Shown: positions 25,306-34,820 of the stretch, piece after piece
How positions within the stretch are numbered: position 1 is the stretch's first letter
How the letters are laid out: every line of letters begins with the position of its first letter
Source of the DNA: Condylostoma magnum
Taxonomy: Eukaryota; Ciliophora; Heterotrichea; Heterotrichida; Condylostomatidae
Direction: 5' to 3'
DNA length: 64,000 nucleotides
NCBI GenBank assembly: GCA_920105805.1
Contig: CAKKTI010000004.1
Span: 62,001 to 126,000, forward strand
Program-made: the position numbers and the translations under genes
The notes under the pieces: model-generated
The model's database searches: none
What the model was told of the DNA's origin: nothing
What the model saw: the letters and a program-made list of their open reading frames with translations, nothing else

Positions 25306-26358
25306 ATGTCATATAAAAAATTAAGTAGTGTTTAGTAGGAATTAGAAAACTGTGCAATCGATATTCATAGAAGCAAAACAATTGAATTGATGTCAAGTTG
25401 CTATACTTTAAATTACAGTCCAACTGAGCCTTGACTATGCGCTACAGGTGAGGAAACAGGCGTTATCAGCATAGTTGACTTATCAGATGAATACGCTAAT
25501 ATTTTTTCGTACCAAGGACACGATAATTCAATTTTTGACATAAGTTGAACATGTGATGGAAAAAAGTTAGTTTCTGGATCCGGAGATCTAAGAATAAGCT
25601 TTTGAGATGCTGAGACGTGAATATCAGAGGACTATGAAGGACATATTGGAAGTATAAAGTGTGTTAGGTAGTCTAAATCAATGGAAAGTGTATTTATGTC
25701 GTGTTCTAGAGATGGTAACTTATTGGTTTGAGATAATAGAATAGGGAATAAGTCCGTTGGCCAGCTTATATAGGAAAAACAATTTAATAATCCAAGGCAT
25801 AAGGTTATAAGGAAGAATTTTACTTCACTGCAGTTTTTGAATTGTGGGAATTTAGTAGCAATAGCCGAAGCGAATAGTCATGATATAGGATTTTATGATC
25901 TAAGGTAACTTAATGACTAACTGTTTAAAATAAGACCTTTATCATCAGTTAATAAATTCACTCATGGAGACATATACGAGCAAAATCTACAAACCAGGGA
26001 AGGTGCAGGATACTCTTGAATTGAAATTACAGAAAACGGAGCTTATTTAACTGCTAATTCTCTTAATGGCTCTATACATATTTTTGATCTTCTAAATCTA
26101 GACAATAAACCACCCTATGAACTACAGAATGATTTATCTGGCTTGTATTGTAGACATAGTATTAGTCCTTATACAGACTAAATTGTATCAGGGAATTTAC
26201 AAAATTCGATTTCTATATGGAATTTTAACTCTAATTTATTATATGGCCCAAGAACTCATGAGGGAGAAGTCAATCAAGTGGCATGGTCAAAAGGCTGTGA
26301 ATCTTTTATTGCTGTGAGTTCTGACGACAAATTTGTTTCTTTTTGGGATTTTGTATGA
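25306..26358 (+). CDS. WD40-repeat protein, Cdt2/DTL-like
   Basis: About 350 residues of WD40 propeller: HDNSIFDISWTCDGKKLVSG, DLRISFWDAE, GHIGSIKCV and FMSCSRDGNLLVWDNRIG. The last block matches CTGGRDGNIMVWDTR of Cdt2/DTL, the CRL4 ubiquitin-ligase receptor that controls Cdt1 during S phase, so a Cdt2-like role is plausible but unproven. Conserved repeat-end Trp are TGA at 25432, 25546, 25603, 25618, 25729 and 26011, but TGG at 26218, 26284 and 26344. The next TGA (26356) is therefore my preferred stop, directly after SFWDFV. TAA 26383 is the alternative. The start is 7 nt after the SNARE stop. Confidence 0.75.
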
Positions 26359-26394
26359 AATATGTGAATAAGGTTTCTCAAATAATTAGTAAAA

Positions 26395-26808
26395 ATGGTA
26401 AAGAGGGATTAACTCTTATGGGATAAATTGATAAAAGTATATAGAAGAGGATAATAAGGAGAAAACTGTGATACAGAGCCGTCATCGGAGCTAAGTAAAG
26501 AAGATTTAATTATTGTAAAGAGGATTAACACTATAAAAGAATTTAAAAATAAGGTAAGAAATGTAAGGGGTATGATAAAGGAACTCACAATAGTTTCCCC
26601 TATGCCGAATTTGAAATTATAATCATGTAAAATTTTGCGCTATCTAAATAATAATATTAGACCCATTTATAGTCGAAAGGTCATTAAAAAACTACCATTG
26701 TAAAAAGTACCTGTTTATGGGTCGCCTATACCTGTAAGAACTTCTAGGGAATTTGCTTCTCCTGTATATAATATGACGCCAAGCTTCAAGAAATTATGTA
26801 ATTTTTGA
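26395..26808 (+). CDS. Small basic protein of unknown function (137 aa)
   Basis: Starts MVKRDQLLWDKLIKVYRRG and ends SPVYNMTPSFKKLCNF, with Pro/Ser-rich SP and TP sites in the C-terminal third (VYGSPIPVRTS) that could be phosphorylated. No family is recognised. It is in the same frame as the WD40 gene, so a fusion by reading through TGA 26356 and TAA 26383 is formally possible. The end is a cluster: TGA 26806, TAG 26812, TAA 26815. Confidence 0.55.
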
Positions 26809-26955
26809 ACATAGTAATATTTTGTTTACAATTTTAGCATTTTCTCTATTACTTGATAAATACCGTAGTAAGTTGATTATAAAAATTTACATCTAATTAT
26901 GATCAATACAAATATCCAAGTAATCTATTCTATGTAATACTTTTATCATATAATT

Positions 26956-27153
26956 TCAAGATTTAATGAACAATGCAATATAAATTCTATGCCTACTCCT
27001 ATAAATCTCCCATCTCAAAAGCCGATTTCCATTTTTCTATACAAATCTATTAATTTTTCTCCAATCCTTTAATTCCTCTCCTAAAGCCTCAGGTAAACAA
27101 AATATCCTTTTCTTCCAAAACCTGACTGCTTTACATAATTTAAAATAATTCAT
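26956..27153 (-). CDS. Very small basic protein (65 aa)
   Basis: MNYFKLCKAVRFWKKRIFCL continuing to NRLLRWEIYRSRHRIYIALF. It is rich in Arg, Lys and Trp (all TGG) and has better coding composition than its surroundings. No family is recognised; it could be a mitochondrial or ribosomal small protein. It diverges from aquaporin with 16 bp between start codons. The stop is TGA 26958-26956. Confidence 0.5.
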
Positions 27154-27169
27154 CTTGGACCATAAAAAT

Positions 27170-27859
27170 ATGGGCTTTGACTTTAAATCAATTCGAAGAA
27201 TCATCGTAGAACTTGCATGCACATCAGGCATTGTGTGTACAATCTCATTGACAAATAATGCTGCTATATCAGTAGGTCTTATTATCTACGGGTGCAGAGT
27301 ATTATCAGGAATGATTTCTGGAGGTCAATTCAATCCAGCAATAACTCTAGGCTACATCCTAAAGCGTTTATTCTCAGGAGACGGTAATGTCGGTGATTAT
27401 GTAGAAACATTACTTTATTTATTAGCTTAACTATGCGGTGCTATTCTCGGAGGACTCTGGGCTTGGATGATAAGTGGAAGTCTATTTAATCTAGACCTTC
27501 CCAACAATATATCGATTTTCTAAGCAATTTGTGCTGAGGCTAGCTTCTCTTTCCTTATAATTGCAGTTGCTTTGAAGGTTGAATCTAATAGCTTCTCAGT
27601 TACTTCAATTGCAGTTCCTCTTGCTTACGTAGGCTCAATCATAGCATGTGCTAATATTTCAAAAGGAATTTTTAACCCATCAGTGGCTTTAGGAATCAAC
27701 TTACTCAATCTTTTCTACGGTAATAACATTGATAACATTTTTGCCTATCTAATTGGCCCATGCATCGGAGCATTACTAGCAGCTTTGGCAAATATTTTTG
27801 TTAAGACTGCAGGAGAGGGGAAAATATATAGCGATGGATATACCAAAGTACCCGAGTAG
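27170..27859 (+). CDS. Aquaporin (MIP family water/solute channel)
   Basis: About 229 residues with six transmembrane segments and two re-entrant loops: SGGQFNPAITLG (first NPA) and SKGIFNPSVALG (second loop NPS instead of NPA). MIP channels move water or small neutral solutes across membranes, which a ciliate needs for osmotic balance. The start at the ATG 27170 gives a short cytoplasmic N-terminus. After the final membrane segment it ends YTKVPE-TAG (27857-27859), with TAA 27866 as back-up. No TGA occurs in this frame before it enters the opposing gene, so TAG or TAA terminates. Confidence 0.9.
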
Positions 27860-27875
27860 TTAGGTTAATTTAGAT

Positions 27876-28544
27876 TTACAAAGACAAATTACAAACTTCT
27901 TTTAATTTTTGCTGAGCTTGCTCCTGTATTTCTTTCATTCTTTTAAGGCGTTTGTAAGCTTCGATCTGTTTTAATTCGAGTTGTAGGATTTGGTGCTTGT
28001 ATTGAGACTTACGCTCCTCCTCTTGCCTTATTTTGGTTCAGTATTACTTTTGCTTTGAGAATTTGCGCTTGTCATTGCGGGAAGTTGCTCTGGTTTATAT
28101 TGCACGGATTGTTTTATTTAAGTTATTTTTGTAGGCCAGTGTCTCTTGCTGTTGGTAATATTTTAGGTCTAAACTTCGACGTAAGAGCTCCTTTGTTTCA
28201 CAGTACTTTTAATGCTTATCATGGTAAACGTTATCAAAGATTTAGCGACGTCTTTGTTTACTTTATAGACGTTACTCTTAAACTTTTTATTTGTTTATTT
28301 AAAGAATTGAGTTTTTATAGTCTTACACTATTTAAGTTCTCTTTTTCTCCTTTTGTTTTTGCTTTTTTAGGGATTGAAGTCTTTTTGTAAGAGATATTGT
28401 TTCACTTATATTACCTTTTATTTTAGAGTCTTCTCTTTAAAGATAGTTTAAACGGTTGCTTACTAGCTTTAGTTCGTTTTCTAACTGTAGTCTTTCGTTT
28501 TTAGTTGAATGAAGATTATGTTAATATTAGTTAGTGGTATTCAT
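27876..28544 (-). CDS. Coiled-coil protein (222 aa)
   Basis: Nearly all helix, rich in Lys, Gln, Arg and Glu: ERLQLENELKLVSNRLNYLQ, then basic KQRRRQIFDNVYHDK and a C-terminal KRMKEIQEQAQQKLKEV. One TGA is Trp (QYWTKIRQ). A cytoskeletal or axonemal role is typical for such ciliate proteins but is not shown. The stop is TAA 27878-27876, only 16 nt from the aquaporin stop on the opposite strand, so the 3' ends of the two mRNAs must overlap or be extremely short. Confidence 0.7.
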
Positions 28545-28781
28545 TTACGAAAATTATTAGGAAGTTATTTTATGTATATATGCTTTTATTTAGGTTTTTA
28601 AGGCATAGTTAAATAGCTAATTTAGTGCTTAAATTACATGTAATCAGAGAAAGCTTACTTAGATATATTAGTAGTTTCTCTTTAGTTATTATTAATACAT
28701 ATTTTTCCAATTAAGAGCCTGGATATATTAACTAAGCTTTATAACTACTTTTATTAATACCTTTATGCATGACATTTATTT

Positions 28782-29414
28782 ATGTTAGTATCAAAACTAA
28801 TAAGAAGCTCTTTCTTACGAAATTTTATAGCTAGAGGACTTTTCATAAAAACTGAGGACACACCTAATCCGCTTTTTTTGAAATTTAAGCCCGGATAACA
28901 AGTAATGGACTCAGGTTCAGTTGATTTTGCATCTCCAAGAGATGCCTTAATTTCCCCTCTTGCTACAAAAATATTTTAAATTGAAGGTGTTTCACGGGTA
29001 TTTTTTGCTTAAGATTATATTTCTATAGGAAAAATAGAAAATAAAGACTGATCATACATTAAGCCTATGATTTTTGATTGTTTAATGGATCATTTTGAGA
29101 AAAACAAGCCTATTTTTAATGAAGAATACTAAAATGATGATAACAGAATATTAGATACAGATTCAGAGGTAGTGGCTATGATTAAAGAAATTATAGAAGC
29201 AAGAGTGAGGCCACATGTATAAGAGGATGGAGGAGACATTAGATATGTAGATTTTATAGAGGAGACTGGAACTGTCATTTTAGAACTAAGAGGATCTTGT
29301 GTAGGATGTCCTTCTTCTTCTGCTACTCTAAAAGGAGGAATTGAACAAATGCTTACTTACTATGTAGAGGAAGTAAAGTCTGTAGAGGCAGTTGATCCTA
29401 TTGTTGAAGAGTAG
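28782..29414 (+). CDS. NFU1-like mitochondrial iron-sulfur scaffold
   Basis: About 210 residues. The basic, Ser/Arg-rich N-terminus [19 protein letters not shown] looks like a mitochondrial targeting peptide. Nfu_N domain: [25 protein letters not shown]-terminal NifU domain: [18 protein letters not shown] and the cluster-binding CxxC in [23 protein letters not shown]1 passes 4Fe-4S clusters to lipoate synthase and complex I/II proteins. One TGA is Trp (KDWSYIKP). The stop is TAG 29412-29414, then TAA 29418. Confidence 0.92.
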
Positions 29415-29466
29415 TTTTAATTGATTTTGTATTGAAATATTAGTTGTTTTAACTCGTTCCAACTTA

Positions 29467-30348
29467 ATGACCACTTTTCATAAAAATATGAACTGAATAA
29501 ATGCAGTCAAAATAGCAGGTGAATTTTGAGAGGATGAAGACTCTAGTATAACTGATGTTCTTACAAATGTATGCGATGATTCTAAGTATGATAATCAAGA
29601 GGATGATGGTAAAATGGAAATTGATATTGAACCATTTCCTTATGAATAACCTCCAACACCTAGTGGCTCTGTTTTATCAGATTATGTATTAGAATCTGTA
29701 TATTCTGCTACAAATATTAAATTCTGAACACCTGATGAAGATGAGAAACTATAAAAACTTGCTATTGACTTCTAATAGTAATGAGATCATATTGCTAAGT
29801 ATTTTCCAAATCGTACTATAAAAAATATCAGGAGAAGGTGAATGTATGTTCATGATTAGGATCACTTACAGTCGAAATGAACAAAGGAAGATGACAAAAT
29901 TATAGTGCTGTTATACAAAAAGTACGGGAAGTAATGAAAAAGAATCTCAAAGTATTTCCCTGGAAGGCCACCATCTGCTATTAAAAATAGATTCTACTTC
30001 TCTCTCATTTTCCGAATACCTTCTGAGGAATTATTTGCAGCATAAGGCACAAGGTTTAGATCAGAAAGTGCACCCCCTACTCAAAATGGGTCAAAACAAC
30101 TAAAATCAAGTTTTTCTCTATCCAGTAGTTTTATGGAGGAAGATATTTAAAGAATGCGCAGTATTCCTGAGTCAATGCGGCGGCAACGTTTAGCTGAGCT
30201 TTATGAATAAGTAAACAGAGCAAAAATAGTGTTAAGCTCAAACTCACAAGAATTAAATTCTTTAGGTAATGGTATAAATTAAAACATATGAGAAAAAAAG
30301 GCCGAAAATATAAGGAAAAAAAGCCTAAAAAAAATTCAATTCTTCTAA
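29467..30348 (+). CDS. R2R3-type MYB DNA-binding protein
   Basis: About 293 residues. Two SANT/MYB repeats at about 85-129 (FWTPDEDEKL...WDHIAKYFPNRT...RRRW) and 136-181 (KWTKEDDKIIVLLYKKYGKQWKRI...GRPPSAIKNRF), so a sequence-specific transcription factor. Every Trp, including all the conserved core Trp of the repeats (87, 106, 125, 138, 157), is written TGA. The N-terminus is acidic and the C-terminus basic with Ser stretches. The 3' end is ambiguous: TAA 30280, TGA 30289 or TAA 30346; I use the last because the Lys-rich tail looks coding. Confidence 0.88.
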
Positions 30349-30377
30349 AAATCAGGCCTCCGCTTGTATAGTTCAGA

Positions 30378-30773
30378 ATGGCAAGAAAGCTGTCTCCTAA
30401 AGATGTAGTAAAACCCCGTATATTAGAGCTCGCATAATTAAAAAAGCAGCATAGGAGTTAAAATTTCCCATATGCCTCTAGAACAAATTCTAACTTTTTA
30501 AGACGATAAAGATGCATATCATAACAGCCTAGTGACGATTCCTTGAAATAGGTACATAAAGGAAACTCGGACATTATAGTAAAACGCTCTAAGAGTAGGT
30601 AAGATGCTAATGAATCTCCCCCTAAATCTTTAAAATGAAGCTTTTATAGATAGGGATTAAGAAGGCAATCTCCCCTGGGAAGAGCAAGATTGATTGAAAA
30701 TTTCTCTATTTCATCTAATAGCTCAATAAGGTCTTCTATTAGAATTTTAAGCAGTCCTCCTCTTTTAGTATAA
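30378..30773 (+). CDS. Basic Ser/Arg-rich protein of unknown function (131 aa)
   Basis: MARKLSPKDVVKPRILELAQ then many basic and Ser residues (FLRRQRCISQQPSDDS, SISSNSSIRSSIRILSSPP). It looks disordered and phosphorylatable; no family is recognised. It starts about 30 nt after the MYB gene and ends at TAA 30771, with TAA 30777 as back-up, 7 nt before the next start codon. Confidence 0.6.
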
Positions 30774-30780
30774 TTGTAAA

Positions 30781-31503
30781 ATGGAATATACACTTCTAGA
30801 TATTATACAATGATTTTTTATGGGATTAGGTGCTATTCTAATAGTAAAACTAGTTTTAAGTAGGAAGAAAAAAGAAATCTTATACGAGTTAGGTCATGGG
30901 GATGGTAAATGAATTATTGTAATTGGGGATTAGTGCTAGGCTATGGACTTAAAGCTAAAACGGGTTTTGAAAAAGCAGTGAAATGTATTTTTAATCATAA
31001 ACATGAATAATACTATTGATTTTGAAAGTTATTTAGATTTGTACGATGAATACAAAGAATCGGATAACTAAAAACTAGTTGGAGTCAGTATGGAAGATGT
31101 CTTATCAGAGCCTGATATAATAGTATTGCTTGAGTAAATAGACGATTACTTAACTAAAATTGATATTAGCACAATTTACTTTATAAGAAACAATTTTTTA
31201 GAGAAATAATTTGAGATTATTTCAATTCCTTAAATTCAGTAATTAATATCAAATGAAACTGTTTATTATATAAATTTTATTCATTATATTCTTACAAAGC
31301 ACTGCCAAAATGCATGTTGTATTGATGTTATAATATACGTTAGCAGTAGATATTCAAAAACTCCAGTAAAGAACGCGTCAAAAATGCAATTAAAAGAATT
31401 ATTCAGAATTATTAACTAAGAGTCATTGCAAGTTAATTTTTACAAGGATGTTCATAAAAAGACAACCAAAATATCAGCTTTAGGTTAGCAATTTTACTTA
31501 TAA
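30781..31503 (+). CDS. Membrane-anchored protein, possibly a degenerate short-chain dehydrogenase
   Basis: About 240 residues. An N-terminal membrane helix (IIQWFFMGLGAILIVKLVL) is followed by a basic stop-transfer and then KWIIVIGDQCQAMDLKLKRVL, reminiscent of the KWAVVTGA.DGIG Rossmann start of 17beta-HSD12-type enzymes, which share this topology. Later DVIIYVSSRYSKTP resembles the ISS strand of the SDR fold, but the Gly motif and the catalytic YxxxK are absent (NASKMQ). I infer an SDR-like pseudoenzyme at low confidence; coding status is firmer. TAA 31501 must be the stop, as the next start lies 2 nt later. Confidence 0.5.
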
Positions 31504-31505
31504 AA

Positions 31506-33542
31506 ATGGAAGATAATACAAGTATCACGTTGCTTAGTGATATGAATTCTTAAAGATTGAAAATAAACACGCCTAGATTAAATAGAGCACTAAGAAATAA
31601 TCGAAGTAATAGAAAAAATATATGTATAAATAGAAATATAACATTTGAGTAAGCTTAAATGATCTAAGAAGATTATTAAAGTTAAATTTAAAGAATAAAG
31701 GAAGAATCAATAAATACCTAAGGTACTCGATTCAAACATTTTCATGATTTATTACAATAAAAGATAAAAAATGCACAAATTCCTATTAAACCAGAAAGCT
31801 TAGTACAGTGAATTTAAGATACTTGCAATTAGCAAGTAAATATCACTATGCAGGATGCCGAAGAGTTAAAATGATAATCAGAATAAATCTTAGAGTTATT
31901 TGAGGAGAATACAGACTCAAGTTATACTATAAAAATTGGCCAATTCAAACTTCATACATAAATCAACAGAAACAATAATCTACTAGGCCATAAGTCCCGC
32001 ATTGCAAATGTTTTAAATGAGTAGAAACAAAACATTCCTAATGAGGTAAAATCATATATTAAGTAACTTCAGTATGAAATAGAGCAATTAAAACTAGATC
32101 TAGAAAAATAATATAGAAATTTTGATAAGAACATTAGTGAGTCCATGGCTTCTGCTTATTTAAGTGCTGATTAGTTTCCTATATTTGATAAATTTGTAGG
32201 GGTGCTATAGCCTCTTAAAACCATAGATGACTAAATTCATCTACAACTTTAAATGAAATCATTAAATGAGTCAAAGTAACAATAAAAGTAAGCTTGAGAA
32301 AAAACTTAATGACAAATCGAGGAAATAAAACTATAAAGATAAGACTTATTAACACAACAAGAAAATTTTGATAGAAAGTAATAAAAGTATAGGATTAAAA
32401 AGCATAATTTATAATAAGAATTAAACAGTGTTCAGCAAGAGAAAAACTAACTAATGATTGAAAGAAGGCTTTTCTCTAATAGAATGAAAAACTCCCAACG
32501 ATCACCTGACATAAAATCTTAAAGATCCCTAAGAACAACAGGCTAAAAGCATTTAAGATCTCTATTGATTTAATCTGAATGTGACCCTAATTCCGATATT
32601 CCCTCTTAAATTTCCCAAAGCCAAAAATATCTTAAAAAACTTAAAGCAATACTACCAGGGTCACCTGCAGAAGACTAAGAAAGGTTAATATTCAATATAT
32701 CTAGAATTGAAAGTAAAATAACTGTTCTTAAATCATAAGAAACAATTCAATAAACTAACTCAGGCACAAATGTTGATAGTTTGGTCAAAAACTTTGCAAA
32801 AACTATCAATTTTGATGAAAATCACTAATAAGCTTTAAGCAGGTAATCTATATCTCCCACCTCTAGCTACTTAAAAAGATTTAGTGCTATAAGTTCATAA
32901 AATAGCTCAAATAATCTAGACCATAGCCCATAAAAGAAGAGAAATTCAAGACAATCTTCTAATTTTACAGAATAAATGGTGCCTTCATACATCTCCCCAA
33001 AAGCCAATGCAAATTTAAGAGATGCTAAAACACCAAAGACTATTTTGAGAAGGAAAAACTAAATAGGACAAAAGTCATAGTAAAAGCCAATAAGAAAGTA
33101 ATAATCTACAAAGGTTTTCAAATTTGATGAGAAATCACAGCTTTAATCCTTTAGAGTTAGACTATAAGAAAAGTAAAGAAACTTAGAAATTGCGTAAAAA
33201 TCAATAGATCTGTAGCATGAGGAATTACGAGCTATAGCCAACTTTTTAAAGCAGGAGAAATAAAGAATATTTGATTTTATGAATTAACTATTAAAGAAAG
33301 AAAAGGAATGGCAGAGACCATGGATGAAATTACCAGATTCTGAGGATTTAATTCCTATTATTTAGAATCAGCATAAGGAGTTTTTAGTTGAAATTGCTAA
33401 GATTGAGGAATCTAAGTTGAAATTATCATAGTAGTAATTAGACGTTTAGAAAAAAGAACTAAGTATTAAACTAATTCAAGAGTAATTGAAAGGAGAGAAC
33501 ATGAAGTCTGGGGAATTAAGTTCAAGTGTTTTGCTAAGTTAG
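31506..33542 (+). CDS. Long coiled-coil protein of unknown function
   Basis: About 678 residues, dense in Lys, Glu, Gln, Ser and Asn. Several helical segments (about 31960-32460, 33180-33500) are separated by Ser/Pro-rich linkers (SSLQ..., SPKANANLRDAKTPK). A conserved-looking C-terminal patch reads KEKEWQRPWMKLPDSEDLIP. No family is recognised; a cytoskeletal or basal-body role is typical but unproven. TGA reads as Trp four times. The 3' end is uncertain: TAG 33540, TAA 33549, TAG 33564 and TAA 33573 are all possible. The start lies 2 nt after the previous stop. Confidence 0.7.
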
Positions 33543-33623
33543 GATAATTAATTTGACAATATGAATTAGTTTAATTAATGTGAAGAAACTTTGTACAAAA
33601 TTAGAATAAGTATGATTATTCCT

Positions 33624-34292
33624 TTAAATTTTTACTACTGCTGTTATTGCCATAAATCTTCCAGGCCGACCCTCTCTCGAATCACATTCTTTTATTCCTG
33701 GCAAATCAAATATTCTTTAATAATACGATTATATAGCCTAGGGGAAAGTGTCTACTTATCGGTCTAATATCTTAAACATCGATTGCAAAAAGGCCAGAAA
33801 TATAAAATCTACCCATGTAACTGAGTTTCCTACTAAAAAAAGTTTGTTTTATAATATCTTATCTAAAATGCTTAATTTCTGCATTAATCTTTCTACTTTT
33901 AATTTTTATTATAATTAATACGATGGATTGAAATAAAGCATTGAAAATTCCATCACTGAGTCAAATAGCATATATCCTATCATATCAGCATTTTATTATT
34001 CTTAGTATGTCTCCCCTAAATACTCCGGTCGTCATTTTTAGCATATATACTTTAGTATTTCTAAGCTAAAAGTAATATTTTAGTCGCCATCAATGAAATA
34101 CGGTAAATTTGGTACAGTTAAGCCAATCTAGTACTTTACATTATATCAGTCATTACCATCAAATTTACCATCAATCATTCTTTATTCATACATTTTGTCT
34201 TCAAAATCAATATCTAAGTGCCATAGTAAAAATCTTATACATTCTCCCCATCCTCGGATATTTCAATAACCTAGTATAGGCTTTTAAGACAT
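33624..34292 (-). CDS. Glutathione S-transferase, mu-class-like
   Basis: About 222 residues. Conjugates glutathione to electrophiles. The N-terminal thioredoxin fold begins PILGYWNIRGWGECIRFLL, matching the PMILGYWDIRG start of mu-class GST with the catalytic Tyr (Tyr9), then GLTVPNLPYFIDGDQNIT and ILKYI. The C-terminal helical domain has LYFNPSY, FLVGNSVTWVDFIFLAFL and FPQAIQSYYQRIFDLPGI. The Trp after the catalytic Tyr is TGA. The stop is TAA 33626-33624; C-terminal GRPGRFMAITAVVKI has the length expected for the class. Confidence 0.92.
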
Positions 34293-34820
34293 ATTTTTTA
34301 TAAAATCAATTATACCAATTTTAAGGTATCAAGAATCACAAAAGATTTTAAAAGATTTGGAAATGCAATTTTGGTGAATATATAATTTAAAATACTCATT
34401 TTATAACATAAAATTACCTAATTAATTAATCAAACTAGATTAACTATAGTAGTTCAATTAAAAAGCATTTCAGAAGCCTTTAAAGCTATTTAAAATACAT
34501 ACTTATAATAGTAGCTTTAATATTAAAAATAAAGTCCTCAATCATTTTGGAAACCTTTAATTATCATCACTATCTTAGGTAAAAACAATGAATTATAGTT
34601 GAGCTTTTAAAGTGGATATAATTAGACTTTTTTTATATTACTATTTAGTTTTACAGAAATATTAGCCTATTTTATAATCATCTCACTTTTTTTGTATCCT
34701 TTATGATATGATTTAATTTAAGTTCAACATTATTCAATGCCTATTTTTGAATTGATTATGGTAATACAAGATTATGAAATTTCTAAGGCATTATTATATT
34801 TATATTAATTTCATCATAAA
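34293..34820. other. Intergenic, divergent, no supported gene
   Basis: AT-rich spacer of 528 bp between the divergent GST and histidine kinase genes. No motif or protein-like frame is convincing. It is much longer than the divergent spacers elsewhere in the window (8, 16, 40, 94 and 134 bp). Confidence 0.4.
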
